A DNA stretch of 64,000 bases. Source: an uncultured Coriobacteriaceae bacterium. Its GTDB lineage: Bacteria; Actinomycetota; Coriobacteriia; Coriobacteriales; Atopobiaceae. The notes beneath the pieces are model-generated. The model saw only the letters and a program-made list of their open reading frames with translations, was not told where the DNA came from and made no database searches. Numbering within the stretch: position 1 is the stretch's first letter; every line of letters starts with the position of its first letter. Below are positions 25,060 to 33,771 of the stretch, in pieces. A program made the position numbers and the translations under genes. The stretch spans positions 1 to 64,000 of the forward strand of contig CADBJR010000002.1 in the NCBI GenBank assembly GCA_902795065.1. The letters run 5' to 3'.

Positions 25060-26436
25060 ATGGAGAAGAAACTTGCCGATGGCCGCATCCTGCGCAACTT
25101 CGCGATCGGCCAGCTGGGCTGGGCGATGCTCTCGGGCATCGTGAGCAACTGGCTGCTGTACTTCTACACGCCGAGCGAGGAGGTCATCGCCCAGGGCATG
25201 CCGCTGTTCATCACGCAGGGCATCGTCTTCGCGGGCATGACGATCATCGGCCTCATCACGGCGCTGTGCCGCCTCGTCGACGGCTTCATCGATCCCTTCA
25301 TCGCCAGCAAGTCCGATAAGCTCAACCACCCGCTGGGCCGCCGCATCCCGTTCATGCGCTACGCCGCCATCCCGTTCGGCATCATGACCGTCGTGGTCTT
25401 CACGGTCCCGGGCCTCGGCTCCGAGCAGTTCAACAACATCGCCCTGCTCGTCTGCCTCGTTCTCTTCTACGTGTCGCTCTCGCTCTACTGCACGCCCTTC
25501 AACGCGCTCATCCCCGAGCTCGGCAGCACGCAGGAGATCCGCATCAACCTCTCGACCTACATCTCCGTCACCTTCTTCTTCGGCACCGCGTTCGCCTATC
25601 TCGTGCCCACCATCGCGGGCTTCTTCGAGGCGGCGCTGGGCATCGCGAACTCCTACCGCGTGACGATCGCCATCCTCTCCGCCGTCGCCGTCGCATTCAT
25701 GCTCGTCCCCGCCTTCACGATCGACGAGCACGTCTACGCCAAGGCCGAGCCCGCCACCATGAACATGGTCGAGTCCGTCAAGAAGACCTTCAAGAACAAG
25801 GCGTTCCAGATCTTCGAGGTCTCCGACGTCCTCTACTGGGTCGCCATCACCATGTTCCAGACCGGCATGCCCTTCTACGTGACCTCCCTCATGGGGCTCG
25901 ACGAGTCCTGGAACTTCGTGCTGTTCGCCGGCATGACGGGCATCAGCCTGCTCTTCTACGCCCCCGTGAACATCCTCGCCAAGAAGATCGGCAAGAAGAA
26001 GATCGTGACCTTCGGATTCTTCTTCTTCTGCCTCGCCTTCGGCATCACCACCGTCTGCGGCATGTTCGGCATCCCCTCGCTCGTCTGGGGCGGCATCGTC
26101 GCCGTGCTCGCCGCCATCCCCATGGCCATCCTCGGCATCCTTCCCCAGGCGGTTCTCGCCGACATCGCCGAGGGCGATTCCCTCAAGTACGGCCAGAGCC
26201 GCGAGGGCATGTACTTCGCTGCCCGCACCTTCTCCATGACGCTCGGCCAGTCGCTCGCCATGATCCTGTTCTCCTCGCTCGCCACCGTGGGCGTCGGCGG
26301 CTTCGGCTACCGTCTCACCGCGCTTGTCGCCATGGTCTTCTGCCTGCTCGGCGCCCTCGTCTTCATGCGCTTCGACGAGCAGCGCATGCTCCACGTCATC
26401 GAGGAGAACAAGCACCGCGAGACGGTTGAGGAGTAA
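25060..26436 (+). CDS. GPH-family sugar permease
   Basis: A 458-residue transporter with about 12 helices. Family marks of the glycoside-pentoside-hexuronide cation symporters are RLVDGFIDPFIASKSDKLNHPLGRRIPFMRYAAIPFG near residues 70-110 and the ADIAEGDSLKYGQSREGMYFAARTF block near 370. MelB, the melibiose carrier, belongs here. Its place before an alpha-galactosidase suggests uptake of melibiose or raffinose-type sugars. No fused EIIA domain is present. Confidence 0.88.
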   Translation: MEKKLADGRILRNFAIGQLGWAMLSGIVSNWLLYFYTPSEEVIAQGMPLFITQGIVFAGMTIIGLITALCRLVDGFIDPFIASKSDKLNHPLGRRIPFMRYAAIPFGIMTVVVFTVPGLGSEQFNNIALLVCLVLFYVSLSLYCTPFNALIPELGSTQEIRINLSTYISVTFFFGTAFAYLVPTIAGFFEAALGIANSYRVTIAILSAVAVAFMLVPAFTIDEHVYAKAEPATMNMVESVKKTFKNKAFQIFEVSDVLYWVAITMFQTGMPFYVTSLMGLDESWNFVLFAGMTGISLLFYAPVNILAKKIGKKKIVTFGFFFFCLAFGITTVCGMFGIPSLVWGGIVAVLAAIPMAILGILPQAVLADIAEGDSLKYGQSREGMYFAARTFSMTLGQSLAMILFSSLATVGVGGFGYRLTALVAMVFCLLGALVFMRFDEQRMLHVIEENKHRETVEE

Positions 26437-26439
26437 TCC

Positions 26440-28062
26440 ATGCTGAGCGTACCCACCTCCTGGTCGATCCGCTACACCCCCGCTGCCGGTGGGACCGAGC
26501 GCCGCATCACCATCGACCGCGGCGGCCTCGCCCGTCCCATCGACGCCGTCAAAGAGCTGGGGCTCACGGTGCATGGCAGCGGAGACTACGACTTCATGGC
26601 CAAGCGCGCCGTCATCGAGCCGATCGTCGACGTCACCGTCTCCTCCATCTCGGTGACCCTGCTCGACCTCGACGTCGTCGGCGCTGATGCCCTGTTCCTG
26701 AACGGCTACAACTCCTGGACCGACTCCGTGGAGCGCAGCCCGTTCGCCCGCACGCGCGGCCTGCGCGGCGTCCCCACGGCCGTCATCAACCAGTGGGTGC
26801 TCGACAACTCCGGCGACTACCGTTTCATCGCCCAGAGCGGCATGCCGGGCGGCCAGCACGGCGTGGGCTACGGGTATCTCCGCTACGGTGACCGCGTCGT
26901 CCTCATGGGCTCGCTTGACGAGGATTCGGGCTACACGGTCGTGCGCGAGTCCGCCCGCGGCAACGCCATGAAGCTCGAGAAGGAGCCTCCTGCGCGTACC
27001 ATCCGTGCGGGCGAGAAGCGCGAGATCGTCTCGTTCGCCGTCTGCGAGGGCACCCTCACCACGGCGTTCGGACGCTATGCGAAGCTCGCGGGCATCTCGT
27101 GCCGTCCCGCGCCCGCGCTCGTGGGCTACTCCAGCTGGTATCGCCACTACGGCAACATCTCCGCCAACGCCCTCCTGCACGACCTCGAGGCGACGGCCGC
27201 CCTCTACGACGGCCGCGAGCTCGGGAGCTGCCGTGCCGTCTTCCAGATCGACGACGGCTACGCCAAGGTGGGCGACTGGCTCGCTCCCGACCCCGTGCGC
27301 TTCCCCGACGGCATGGCGGGGTTCCCCGCGGCATGCGCGGAGCGCGGCCTCATCCCCGGCATCTGGCTCGCCCCCTTCCTCGTCGAGAAGGAGAGCGCCG
27401 TCGCGACCGAGCATCCGGACTGGCTGCTGCGCAATGCCGCCGGCGAGCTCGTCGCCGCCGGCGGCAACTGGAGCGGCGCCTGGGCGCTCGATACGCGCAA
27501 CCCTTCGGTGCGCGAGCACATCGCCCATTTCATGGGCACTGTCACGCGCGAGTGGGGCTACAAGCTCCTGAAGCTCGACTTCCTCTTCGGAGCCTGCCTC
27601 GAGCCGCACGACGGCATGAACCGCGGCGAGCTCATGGCCGACGCCCTCGACCTTTTGCGCGAAAGCGTCGCCGAGGGTACGTGGTTCGACCTGTGCGGCG
27701 TGCCGCTCACGAGCGCCTTCGGTCGAACGGAGTTCTGCCGTATCGGCTGCGATGTGGGCCTCGACTGGGACGATGTCCCCTACATGCGCCTGCTCCACCG
27801 CGAGCGCGTGAGCACCAAGCGCAGCCTCGCGAACACCATCGGACGCTCCCATCTCGACGGTGTCGTCTTCCGCAACGACCCCGACGTCTTCTTCCTGCGC
27901 AGCGACGTCAAGCTCACCGACGCGCAACGTTCGCGGCTTCTCCATGCCGATGCCACGCTCGGGGGCGTATTCTTCACCTCCGACGATGCCTCGCTGTGGG
28001 ATGATGGCCAGCGAACAGCGTTTGACGATGCGCTCGATACGTTCGTGAGGAGAAACGGATAG
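26440..28062 (+). CDS. GH36-type alpha-galactosidase
   Basis: A 540-residue protein, shorter than classic GH36 AgaR enzymes (about 720-740) because the large N-terminal beta domain is reduced. The barrel carries the nucleophile in KLLKLDFLFGAC (Asp near 379) and the acid/base in RIGCDVGLDWDD (Asp near 438); QIDDGYAKVGDW and GIWLAPFLVE are further clan-D marks. No signal peptide, so substrate must be imported first, in line with the adjacent permease. It releases galactose for galK. Confidence 0.85.
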   Translation: MLSVPTSWSIRYTPAAGGTERRITIDRGGLARPIDAVKELGLTVHGSGDYDFMAKRAVIEPIVDVTVSSISVTLLDLDVVGADALFLNGYNSWTDSVERSPFARTRGLRGVPTAVINQWVLDNSGDYRFIAQSGMPGGQHGVGYGYLRYGDRVVLMGSLDEDSGYTVVRESARGNAMKLEKEPPARTIRAGEKREIVSFAVCEGTLTTAFGRYAKLAGISCRPAPALVGYSSWYRHYGNISANALLHDLEATAALYDGRELGSCRAVFQIDDGYAKVGDWLAPDPVRFPDGMAGFPAACAERGLIPGIWLAPFLVEKESAVATEHPDWLLRNAAGELVAAGGNWSGAWALDTRNPSVREHIAHFMGTVTREWGYKLLKLDFLFGACLEPHDGMNRGELMADALDLLRESVAEGTWFDLCGVPLTSAFGRTEFCRIGCDVGLDWDDVPYMRLLHRERVSTKRSLANTIGRSHLDGVVFRNDPDVFFLRSDVKLTDAQRSRLLHADATLGGVFFTSDDASLWDDGQRTAFDDALDTFVRRNG

Positions 28063-28066
28063 GGAT

Positions 28067-29200
28067 ATGGGCAAGCTGCTCCAGGTCATCTCTCCCGGCC
28101 GCACCGAGATCGCCGGCAACCACACCGACCATGAGGGCGGGCACGTCATCGCCGCAGCCCTCGACCGCGCCATCATCGGCACGTTCGAGGAGCGCGACGA
28201 CCTGATCGCCCGCGTCGAGAGCGAGGGACGAGAGCCCTTCGAGATCGATCTTGCGAGCACCGATGCCCGCGACGACGAGTTCAACACCTCCATGGCGCTG
28301 GTCCGCGGCATGGCCGCGCAGTTCGTCCGCCGCGGCGTCGCCCCGCATGGGTTCATGGCGCGTGTCGCCAGCACGGTTCCCGCCGGAGGGGGCATCTCCT
28401 CGTCTGCCGCGTTTGAGAACATGCTCGGTGAGGCGATGCGCGTGCTCTGGGGAGCGGGCGAGATCTCGAAGCTCGAGCTGGCGCAGATGTCCCAGACCGT
28501 CGAGCGCGATTGGTTCGGCAAGCCATGCGGCCTCATGGACCAGGCTGCCTGCGCGCTCGGCTCCATCCAGTTCATGGACTTCTCCGATGACGACGACCCC
28601 CGCACCGAGAAGATCGATTTCGACTTCTCCGAAGCCGGCTACGCCATCTGCATCATCATGGTCGGCGCCGACCACTCCGCGCTGACCGGCGAGTACGCCG
28701 CCGTTCCCGCCGAGATGCGCGCCGCCGCCCGCGAGCTGGGCGTCGAGCGCCTGGGCGAGCTCTCGGAGGATGCGGTCCTCGCGAACATCTCCCGCCTGCG
28801 CGCCACGCTCGGCGACCGTCCCGTGCTCCGCACGCTGCACTACTTCCGCGAGGAGCGGCTCGTCTTCGAGCGTGCCGCCGCCCTGCGCGCCGGAGATATC
28901 GACGCGTTCCTCAATCTCACCAACCGCTCCGGTGCGAGCTCGGCGATGTACCTCCAGAACGTCTCCGTGGCGGGTGCTCCCGACCAGCCCACGATGTTCG
29001 CGCTCGCCCTCGCGGACGAGCTGCTCGCCGACCGCGGCGCCGTCCGCGTGCATGGCGGCGGCTTCGGCGGGACCATCCAGGCGTTCGTCCCCGCCGATAG
29101 GGCGCAGGGGTTCGCAACGTCTATCGACGCCGTCCTCGGCGACGGCGCATGCATGATCTGCTCGGTCGACCATGAGGGGATTCGTTCGCAATGGCTGTAG
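28067..29200 (+). CDS. galK: Galactokinase
   Basis: A 377-residue GHMP kinase. The galactokinase signature SPGRTEIAGNHTDHEGG opens the protein, the ATP loop is PAGGGISSSAAFENML near residue 108, and motif 3 is VHGGGFGGTIQAF near 330. It phosphorylates galactose released by the alpha-galactosidase. Its last ten bases overlap the start of galT, which indicates translational coupling. Confidence 0.95.
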   Translation: MGKLLQVISPGRTEIAGNHTDHEGGHVIAAALDRAIIGTFEERDDLIARVESEGREPFEIDLASTDARDDEFNTSMALVRGMAAQFVRRGVAPHGFMARVASTVPAGGGISSSAAFENMLGEAMRVLWGAGEISKLELAQMSQTVERDWFGKPCGLMDQAACALGSIQFMDFSDDDDPRTEKIDFDFSEAGYAICIIMVGADHSALTGEYAAVPAEMRAAARELGVERLGELSEDAVLANISRLRATLGDRPVLRTLHYFREERLVFERAAALRAGDIDAFLNLTNRSGASSAMYLQNVSVAGAPDQPTMFALALADELLADRGAVRVHGGGFGGTIQAFVPADRAQGFATSIDAVLGDGACMICSVDHEGIRSQWL

Positions 29201-30597
29201 AAACCGCTGCCACCGATCTTGTCCTGTACGCCCTGTCCTGCGGCCTCATCGAGGAGACCGACCTCAACTGGGCCTATAACCGCGTGCTCGAGTGCATCGG
29301 CGCTCCCGGCCCGCTCGAGGTTTTCTCCGAGCTCGATGGCCCCTCCGCAGATTTCGAGCAGCCGCTCTACGAGCTTGTCGAGGCCGGCGTTGCCAACGGC
29401 ATGGTCGAGGACACCCTCGGCGGCCGAGACCGTCTGGCCATGCGCATCATGGGCGTCCTCACGCCGCGACCCTCCGAGGTGGCCTCCATCTTCTGGGCGC
29501 TCTACGAGGAGGAGGGTCCCAAGGCCGCGACCGACTACCTCTACCAGCTCTCCTGCGACGTGGACTACGTGCGCGTCTCGGCCATCGCGAAGAACCTCGG
29601 CTGGAACGCCGAGACGCCGTGGGGCGCGCTCGAGATCACGATCAACAAGTCCAAGCCCGAGAAGGACCCGCGCGATATCGCCGCCGCGGGCAAGGCGGCC
29701 GTGGGGGAGAAGTACCCCGCGTGCCAGCTCTGCGTGCAGAACGAGGGCTATGCGGGCCGCGGTGCCGCGCATGCCATGGGCGAGCATCCCGCGCGCCAGA
29801 ACCTGCGCATCGTGCCCATCCAGCTCAACGACGAGCGCTGGGGCCTGCAGTACAGCCCCTACGCGTACTTCACCGAGCACTGCATCGCCATGAGCGTCGA
29901 GCACCGCCCCATGCACATCGACCGTTCGGCGTTCACCTGCCTGCTCGACTTCGTGGACCTCTTTCCGCACTACTTCATCGGCTCCAACGCCGACCTGCCC
30001 ATCGTGGGCGGCTCGATCCTCTCGCACGACCACTTCCAGGGCGGCTTCCACGAGTTTCCCATGATGCGCGCCGAGAAGGTCGCGTCGTTCAATATGGCGG
30101 GTTTCCCGCACATCGAGGGCTTCGTCGTCAAGTGGCCGCTCTCGGTTCTCCAGCTCGAGAGCACGGACCGCGAGGAGCTGCTCGAGGCCGCCTGCCACGT
30201 GCTCGATGCCTGGCGCGCTTGGAGCGACGAGAGCGTGGGCGTCTACGCGTTCACAGGCGAGACCCCGCACAACACCATCACGCCCATCTGCCGCAAGCTC
30301 GGCGACCGCTACGTCATGGCGCTCGCGCTGCGCTGCAACATCACGAGCGATGAGAACCCGCTCGGCGTGTTCCACCCGCATGCCGACAAGTGGCATGTCA
30401 AGAAGGAGAACATCGGACTCATCGAGGTCATGGGCATGGCCATCCTGCCGCCGCGCCTCGAGGCCGAGATGGAGGCCGGACGTCTTTCGCAGGAGGAGAT
30501 CGGCCGCGTGTTCGGCGCCGTTCTGGAGGATGCCGGCGTCTTCAAGTGGGACGATGCCGGCCGCGCCGCGCAGATGAGGTTCGTCGGGAGTTTGTAA
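29191..30597 (+). CDS. galT: UDP-glucose-hexose-1-phosphate uridylyltransferase, Gram-positive type
   Basis: A 468-residue GalT of the Firmicutes-type family (GalT2), which is longer than and barely similar to E. coli GalT. The active-site region is ILSHDHFQGGFHEFPM near residue 276, and QLCVQNEGYAGR and FTGETPHNTITPICR are further family blocks. It exchanges UMP between UDP-glucose and galactose-1-phosphate. galE is not in the window. Its last 19 codons are the start of a long direct repeat whose second copy is at 33490. Confidence 0.93.
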   Translation: MAVETAATDLVLYALSCGLIEETDLNWAYNRVLECIGAPGPLEVFSELDGPSADFEQPLYELVEAGVANGMVEDTLGGRDRLAMRIMGVLTPRPSEVASIFWALYEEEGPKAATDYLYQLSCDVDYVRVSAIAKNLGWNAETPWGALEITINKSKPEKDPRDIAAAGKAAVGEKYPACQLCVQNEGYAGRGAAHAMGEHPARQNLRIVPIQLNDERWGLQYSPYAYFTEHCIAMSVEHRPMHIDRSAFTCLLDFVDLFPHYFIGSNADLPIVGGSILSHDHFQGGFHEFPMMRAEKVASFNMAGFPHIEGFVVKWPLSVLQLESTDREELLEAACHVLDAWRAWSDESVGVYAFTGETPHNTITPICRKLGDRYVMALALRCNITSDENPLGVFHPHADKWHVKKENIGLIEVMGMAILPPRLEAEMEAGRLSQEEIGRVFGAVLEDAGVFKWDDAGRAAQMRFVGSL

Positions 30598-30658
30598 GGG
30601 CTTTACCCTGGCTCGTCTCGTATGCCCGCCCCTTGGGGGCATGTCATATCGGTCGTAA

Positions 30659-30700
30659 GTTGAGACTGGTAACACAGGTACCTGTGCAATCAGCCTCAAC
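30659..30700. repeat. 42-base imperfect palindrome A1
   Basis: Begins GTTGAGACTGGTAACACAGG and ends CAGCCTCAAC. Member of a four-copy family; a few mismatches in the right arm. Confidence 0.85.
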
Positions 30701-30776
30701 GTTATGATGGACGTCTCAATTTGACAAAGCCGCTGGTAGAAGGCATGTGCTATGTGCTGAACACCCCATTTGCGCG

Positions 30777-30818
30777 GTTGAGACTGTTTATACAGGCACC
30801 TGTGCAACCAGTCTCAAC
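30777..30818. repeat. 42-base imperfect palindrome A2
   Basis: Begins GTTGAGACTG and ends CAACCAGTCTCAAC, with the same central CAGG-CACCTG core. It lies 118 bases after A1, the same distance as between B1 and B2. Confidence 0.85.
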
Positions 30819-30933
30819 TTACGATAATGCCGATATGGCCATTGGTCGCCCCTATACTCCATGCCTATTCTACGAATCGTGGAGTGCAGTTTTCTACATG
30901 AGTGGATTACCGTAGCACTAAGACTTCTAATTA

Positions 30934-30980
30934 ACGGATCTCAATACTAAGGAGGTGAGAGGGAAACGGTGGAGATCCGT
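30934..30980 (+). promoter_or_regulatory. Leader inverted repeat around a perfect Shine-Dalgarno
   Basis: ACGGATCTC (30934-30942) and GAGATCCGT (30972-30980) can pair as a 9-base stem. The enclosed loop holds AAGGAGGTGA, a ten-base match to the anti-Shine-Dalgarno end of 16S rRNA. Pairing would partly hide this site, which suggests translational control. Confidence 0.4.
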
Positions 30981-31019
30981 ATCGAGCTGTCGCTTGTTAT
31001 TAACGGAGGTATCTCATGA
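30969..31019 (+). CDS. Possible 16-residue leader peptide
   Basis: A GTG at 30969 opens a 16-codon frame (MEIRIELSLVINGGIS) that ends with TGA overlapping the ATG of the secreted-protein gene (ATGA). GAGGG lies five bases upstream and the strong AAGGAGGTGA a little further. The overlap and ribosome sites suggest translational coupling, but such a short frame could be fortuitous. Confidence 0.3.
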   Translation: MEIRIELSLVINGGIS

Positions 31020-31768
31020 GATATTCAGCTGATATCCGTAAACCTCTATTGAACTTTGTACCCATTCTTCTTCTTCTTTTGCTTGCCCTATTTCCGACCG
31101 CTGCTTTGGCTGCTTCTGCGACTAGTACTCCAAAAACTGTGACGTTAAATGGTCACTCTTATTCGTACTATACAAAGGTCGCGACTGAATCTGGCAATGC
31201 GTACGCATGGACATACGCAAACGCAACGAACGGATCTGTCCCAACTGGATATATGGGAGCGAACTCGACTCTCTATAAGGAGGGCATCATTCCAACTGCG
31301 GTTGCATCCCGTGATTGGGCTTACAATACTTCAACCTCATCAAGCCATACTCGTGGATGCGGAATGACAGCCTCGTCAGGCAATTACTATGCCGCTGGAC
31401 AAGTCAGATTCTATAACGGATCCGGATACAATACGTATACGGCAAACCGGTCTCCCAGCTTAACGTATTCTGGGGCTCTTGCTGCGTATCAAAGCCAGCA
31501 ATTCTCGGGTTTATGGGCTGTTTCCGATGATTTCTACCAAGGTCGGCAGGATCTCATCCTTGCTGAAGGTGTGAATGGTGGGGTTGGTTATATCAGATAC
31601 GAAGACCTTGGTTTTGACTACACACCGTCCACCCCGGAAGAGGCGGTTGCATATACGCTGTCACAGCCTGATGTGCGCTATATTCCCGTCTACGATAAGG
31701 ATGGAGTTACTGTAATTGATGAATATCCTGTATTTGGTGGAGACTCAAGTTGGGATGCCTTTTTCTAG
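31016..31768 (+). CDS. Secreted protein with a C-terminal domain shared with the downstream membrane regulator
   Basis: A 250-residue exported protein. Residues 1-32 form a Sec signal peptide (basic start, poly-Leu core, cleavage after ALA). Residues 35-165 are rich in Ser, Thr, Tyr, Asn and Gly (SVPTGYMGANSTLY, YYAAGQVRFYNGSGYNTY), with one Cys (TRGCGM), and look like an extracellular beta domain. Residues 179-242 (DLILAEGVNGGVGYI ... STPEEAVAY ... IPVYDKDGVTVIDEY) align at about half identity with residues 427-489 of the next gene. Base composition is clearly more AT-rich than the flanking genes, suggesting transfer. GGAGG precedes the ATG. I do not recognise a named family; toxin, bacteriocin-like or signal roles are open. 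Confidence 0.75.
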   Translation: MRYSADIRKPLLNFVPILLLLLLALFPTAALAASATSTPKTVTLNGHSYSYYTKVATESGNAYAWTYANATNGSVPTGYMGANSTLYKEGIIPTAVASRDWAYNTSTSSSHTRGCGMTASSGNYYAAGQVRFYNGSGYNTYTANRSPSLTYSGALAAYQSQQFSGLWAVSDDFYQGRQDLILAEGVNGGVGYIRYEDLGFDYTPSTPEEAVAYTLSQPDVRYIPVYDKDGVTVIDEYPVFGGDSSWDAFF

Positions 31769-31955
31769 GACGAGCATTATTGGGAGCAATAGATAGCGGC
31801 CATTAAGCTTGCCTATATGCGGCAATCACCATACAAACGGCAACGCTTCAGCTGTGAACCAACAGAGTCTTGCAATTGCCGTTGAAATACCAACTATTCG
31901 GAGCTGTGTATAGACAGTACATATGACTGTTGCCTGATCTTTTGGGAGGTGCGAC

Positions 31956-33425
31956 ATGGACGCGGTAAAAACGGGCCGCTTTATTGCAGAACTCAGACAT
32001 GAGCGCGGGCTTACGCAGCAACAGCTTGCTGAAAGGCTGTACGTATCCTTCAAAGCTGTCTCGCGTTGGGAGACGGGTCGCGGTACGCCTGATCTCGACA
32101 ACCTCGAAGCGCTCTCCCGCGAGCTCGAGGTGAGTGTTGTCGAGCTTCTAAATGGAGAAAGAATCGAAGAACCTGTCACTTTAACAGATGCTGAGATTCT
32201 TTCTCGAGATGTTGTCTCGGTTATGAGGGGGCATCTGAAGCAGAGCATCACAAGAAGTGCCGTATTCGGTTTGATTGCAGGAATGATCTCCATAGCGCTT
32301 GTTGCCGTATGGCTCACCAGCTCGAATGCCATACCCTTTTACGAGGGGCTTGTCGAGGTTGAGAATTCCGAAAGCGGGATTCTGCTTGCTTCGTTCGACG
32401 AGAGTGTAACGGGCTTCGAGATCGACTACGAAACGGATTCCAACACTGGAGAAGTGATTGCATATATCAGCTGTTACTCGAAGATTTGGGACACGATTAC
32501 CGGTACAACAGACCTTGGGTGGCATGCACCGGACGTGCGGCCAACGTTGGCGATAGGCTCAAAGGATACCGTTGCGAGCGTTTACTACTATCCAGGATAT
32601 GTTCAGGAGAAGACCGCCCCGTTCGATTCGCGTACGGGGTGGTATGTCAATGCGCTCCTCTATGCTCGCGATGGCTCGGATGCATTTCTTTCGATCGTGC
32701 AGCCCAGGCGGGTATATGACCGTCTTATCGTCGGTTCGGCAGCTGTAGGCGGAGTCATGCTTGTTCTGTTCCTCTTGCTTCGCAAGCGAAGGCTCGCGTA
32801 CCTTCTCCTCATGGGTACGTTGCTCCCTCTCTGCCTTGCCTTGAGCATCGTTATCGTCCTTTGGGGAAAACTGGATCAGGTCTTCAACGCCTCCTTCTAC
32901 TTCAGCGAAATCGCCCTCCTTACACTGGTACTCTTCTTCTGCACGTACGTGATTGCTGCCCGCGTGATCTATGGTAAGGAAGCAGAGGGCTTGCCGGCAG
33001 GGCTCCTTGCTCGGCAGTTGGGGATCCTGGTATGCACGGCAAGTGCTTTGGTTGCGGTTGCATGCGCTGCCTGCATAGCATATGCGCGTTGGGGCGAAGG
33101 ATTCCGGAGCAGGACGGTTCTTGTTCCAACACCTGAATATGTTCTTGAGCAGGGGTATCCTCTTAACGCATCGGGCCAGACATATGGTCCTGGCGGCCTG
33201 AGCGATTCCAACGGCGAGATGATCAAGGAGCCAGATCTTGTGCTGGCACAGGGGGAAGATGGGGCTATAGGGTATCTGAGCCTTTACGATACGGACTATT
33301 ATTATGTCCCCTCTAGTCCCGAAGAGGCGGTTACCTATACGGAGTCGAAACCAAGCGAGGAGTACGTTCCCCTCTATGACAGGGATGGGAAAACCGTAAT
33401 TGGGACGTTTCGGATCGGCGGATAG
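31956..33425 (+). CDS. XRE-family HTH membrane protein with extracellular C-terminal domain
   Basis: A 489-residue protein. An XRE/Cro-type helix-turn-helix occupies residues 8-62 (LTQQQLAERLYVSFKAVSRWETGRGTPDLDNLEAL). Predicted membrane helices are at about 101-122, 257-276, 280-302, 314-338 and 355-377, with an external loop 123-256. With five helices the C-terminus is outside. Residues 427-489 (DLVLAQGEDGAIGYL ... SSPEEAVTY ... VPLYDRDGKTVIGTF) match the C-terminus of the secreted protein encoded upstream. The gene is probably a membrane-tethered regulator sensing an outside signal. The inverted paralogue at 33827 lacks the fifth helix and this domain. GGGAGGTG precedes the ATG. Confidence 0.8.
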   Translation: MDAVKTGRFIAELRHERGLTQQQLAERLYVSFKAVSRWETGRGTPDLDNLEALSRELEVSVVELLNGERIEEPVTLTDAEILSRDVVSVMRGHLKQSITRSAVFGLIAGMISIALVAVWLTSSNAIPFYEGLVEVENSESGILLASFDESVTGFEIDYETDSNTGEVIAYISCYSKIWDTITGTTDLGWHAPDVRPTLAIGSKDTVASVYYYPGYVQEKTAPFDSRTGWYVNALLYARDGSDAFLSIVQPRRVYDRLIVGSAAVGGVMLVLFLLLRKRRLAYLLLMGTLLPLCLALSIVIVLWGKLDQVFNASFYFSEIALLTLVLFFCTYVIAARVIYGKEAEGLPAGLLARQLGILVCTASALVAVACAACIAYARWGEGFRSRTVLVPTPEYVLEQGYPLNASGQTYGPGGLSDSNGEMIKEPDLVLAQGEDGAIGYLSLYDTDYYYVPSSPEEAVTYTESKPSEEYVPLYDRDGKTVIGTFRIGG

Positions 33426-33489
33426 GGCGATCCTGCCTTCTCGTCATCGCGGGCATTGCTCCACCAATGCGATCACGGATATCCCAAGC

Positions 33490-33549
33490 GTCTTCAAGTG
33501 GGACGAGGCGGGCCGCGCTGCCCAGATGAGTTTCGTCGAGAGCCTGTAA
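33490..33549 (+). pseudogene. Duplicated galT 3' fragment (last 19 codons)
   Basis: Reads VFKWDEAGRAAQMSFVESL then stop, against VFKWDDAGRAAQMRFVGSL at the end of galT. No upstream galT sequence is present. It is the left end of repeat copy B and has no coding role. Confidence 0.85.
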
Positions 33550-33611
33550 GGGGGTCGCCCGCTTCTACCTCGTATGTCCGCCCCTTTGGGGCATGCCGTA
33601 ACAGACGTCGA

Positions 33612-33653
33612 ATTGAGACTGGTAGCACAGGCACCCGTGCTACCAGTCTCAAC
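33612..33653. repeat. 42-base palindrome B1
   Basis: TTGAGACTGGTAGCAC pairs perfectly with GTGCTACCAGTCTCAA across a short core. Confidence 0.9.
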
Positions 33654-33729
33654 GTTATGATGGACGTCTCAATTTGACAAAGCCGCTGGTAGAAGGCATG
33701 CCCTATGTGCTGAGCACCCCATTTGCGCG

Positions 33730-33771
33730 GTTGAGACTGTTTATACAGGTACCTGTGTTACCAGTCTCAAC
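33730..33771. repeat. 42-base palindrome B2
   Basis: Begins GTTGAGACTG and ends TTACCAGTCTCAAC around the core CAGGTACCTG; partly mismatched left arm (TTTATA). Confidence 0.85.

Larger units (their letters stand above)
30538..30871 (+). repeat. Long direct repeat, copy A (galT 3' end plus downstream)
   Basis: This segment recurs at 33490-33826 with roughly 85% identity by eye. It starts at the codon for Val in GVFKWDDAGRAAQM of galT, includes a small GCCCC-TTG-GGGGC hairpin (30628-30640) that may terminate galT, and contains two 42-base palindromes. It accounts for most of the gene-free stretch 30598-31015; the remainder holds a leader region with a 9-base inverted repeat. Confidence 0.9.

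Noticed and set aside
25003-28605. Very long minus-strand open frame across the permease and alpha-galactosidase
   Set aside because: The frame lies opposite three well-recognised genes and has the Arg/Asp/Glu/Val-rich composition of an antisense shadow in GC-rich DNA.
30659-33771. The GTTGAGAC palindromes as a CRISPR array
   Set aside because: Only two per cluster, 118 bases apart with identical spacers in both copies, fully palindromic, and no cas genes.
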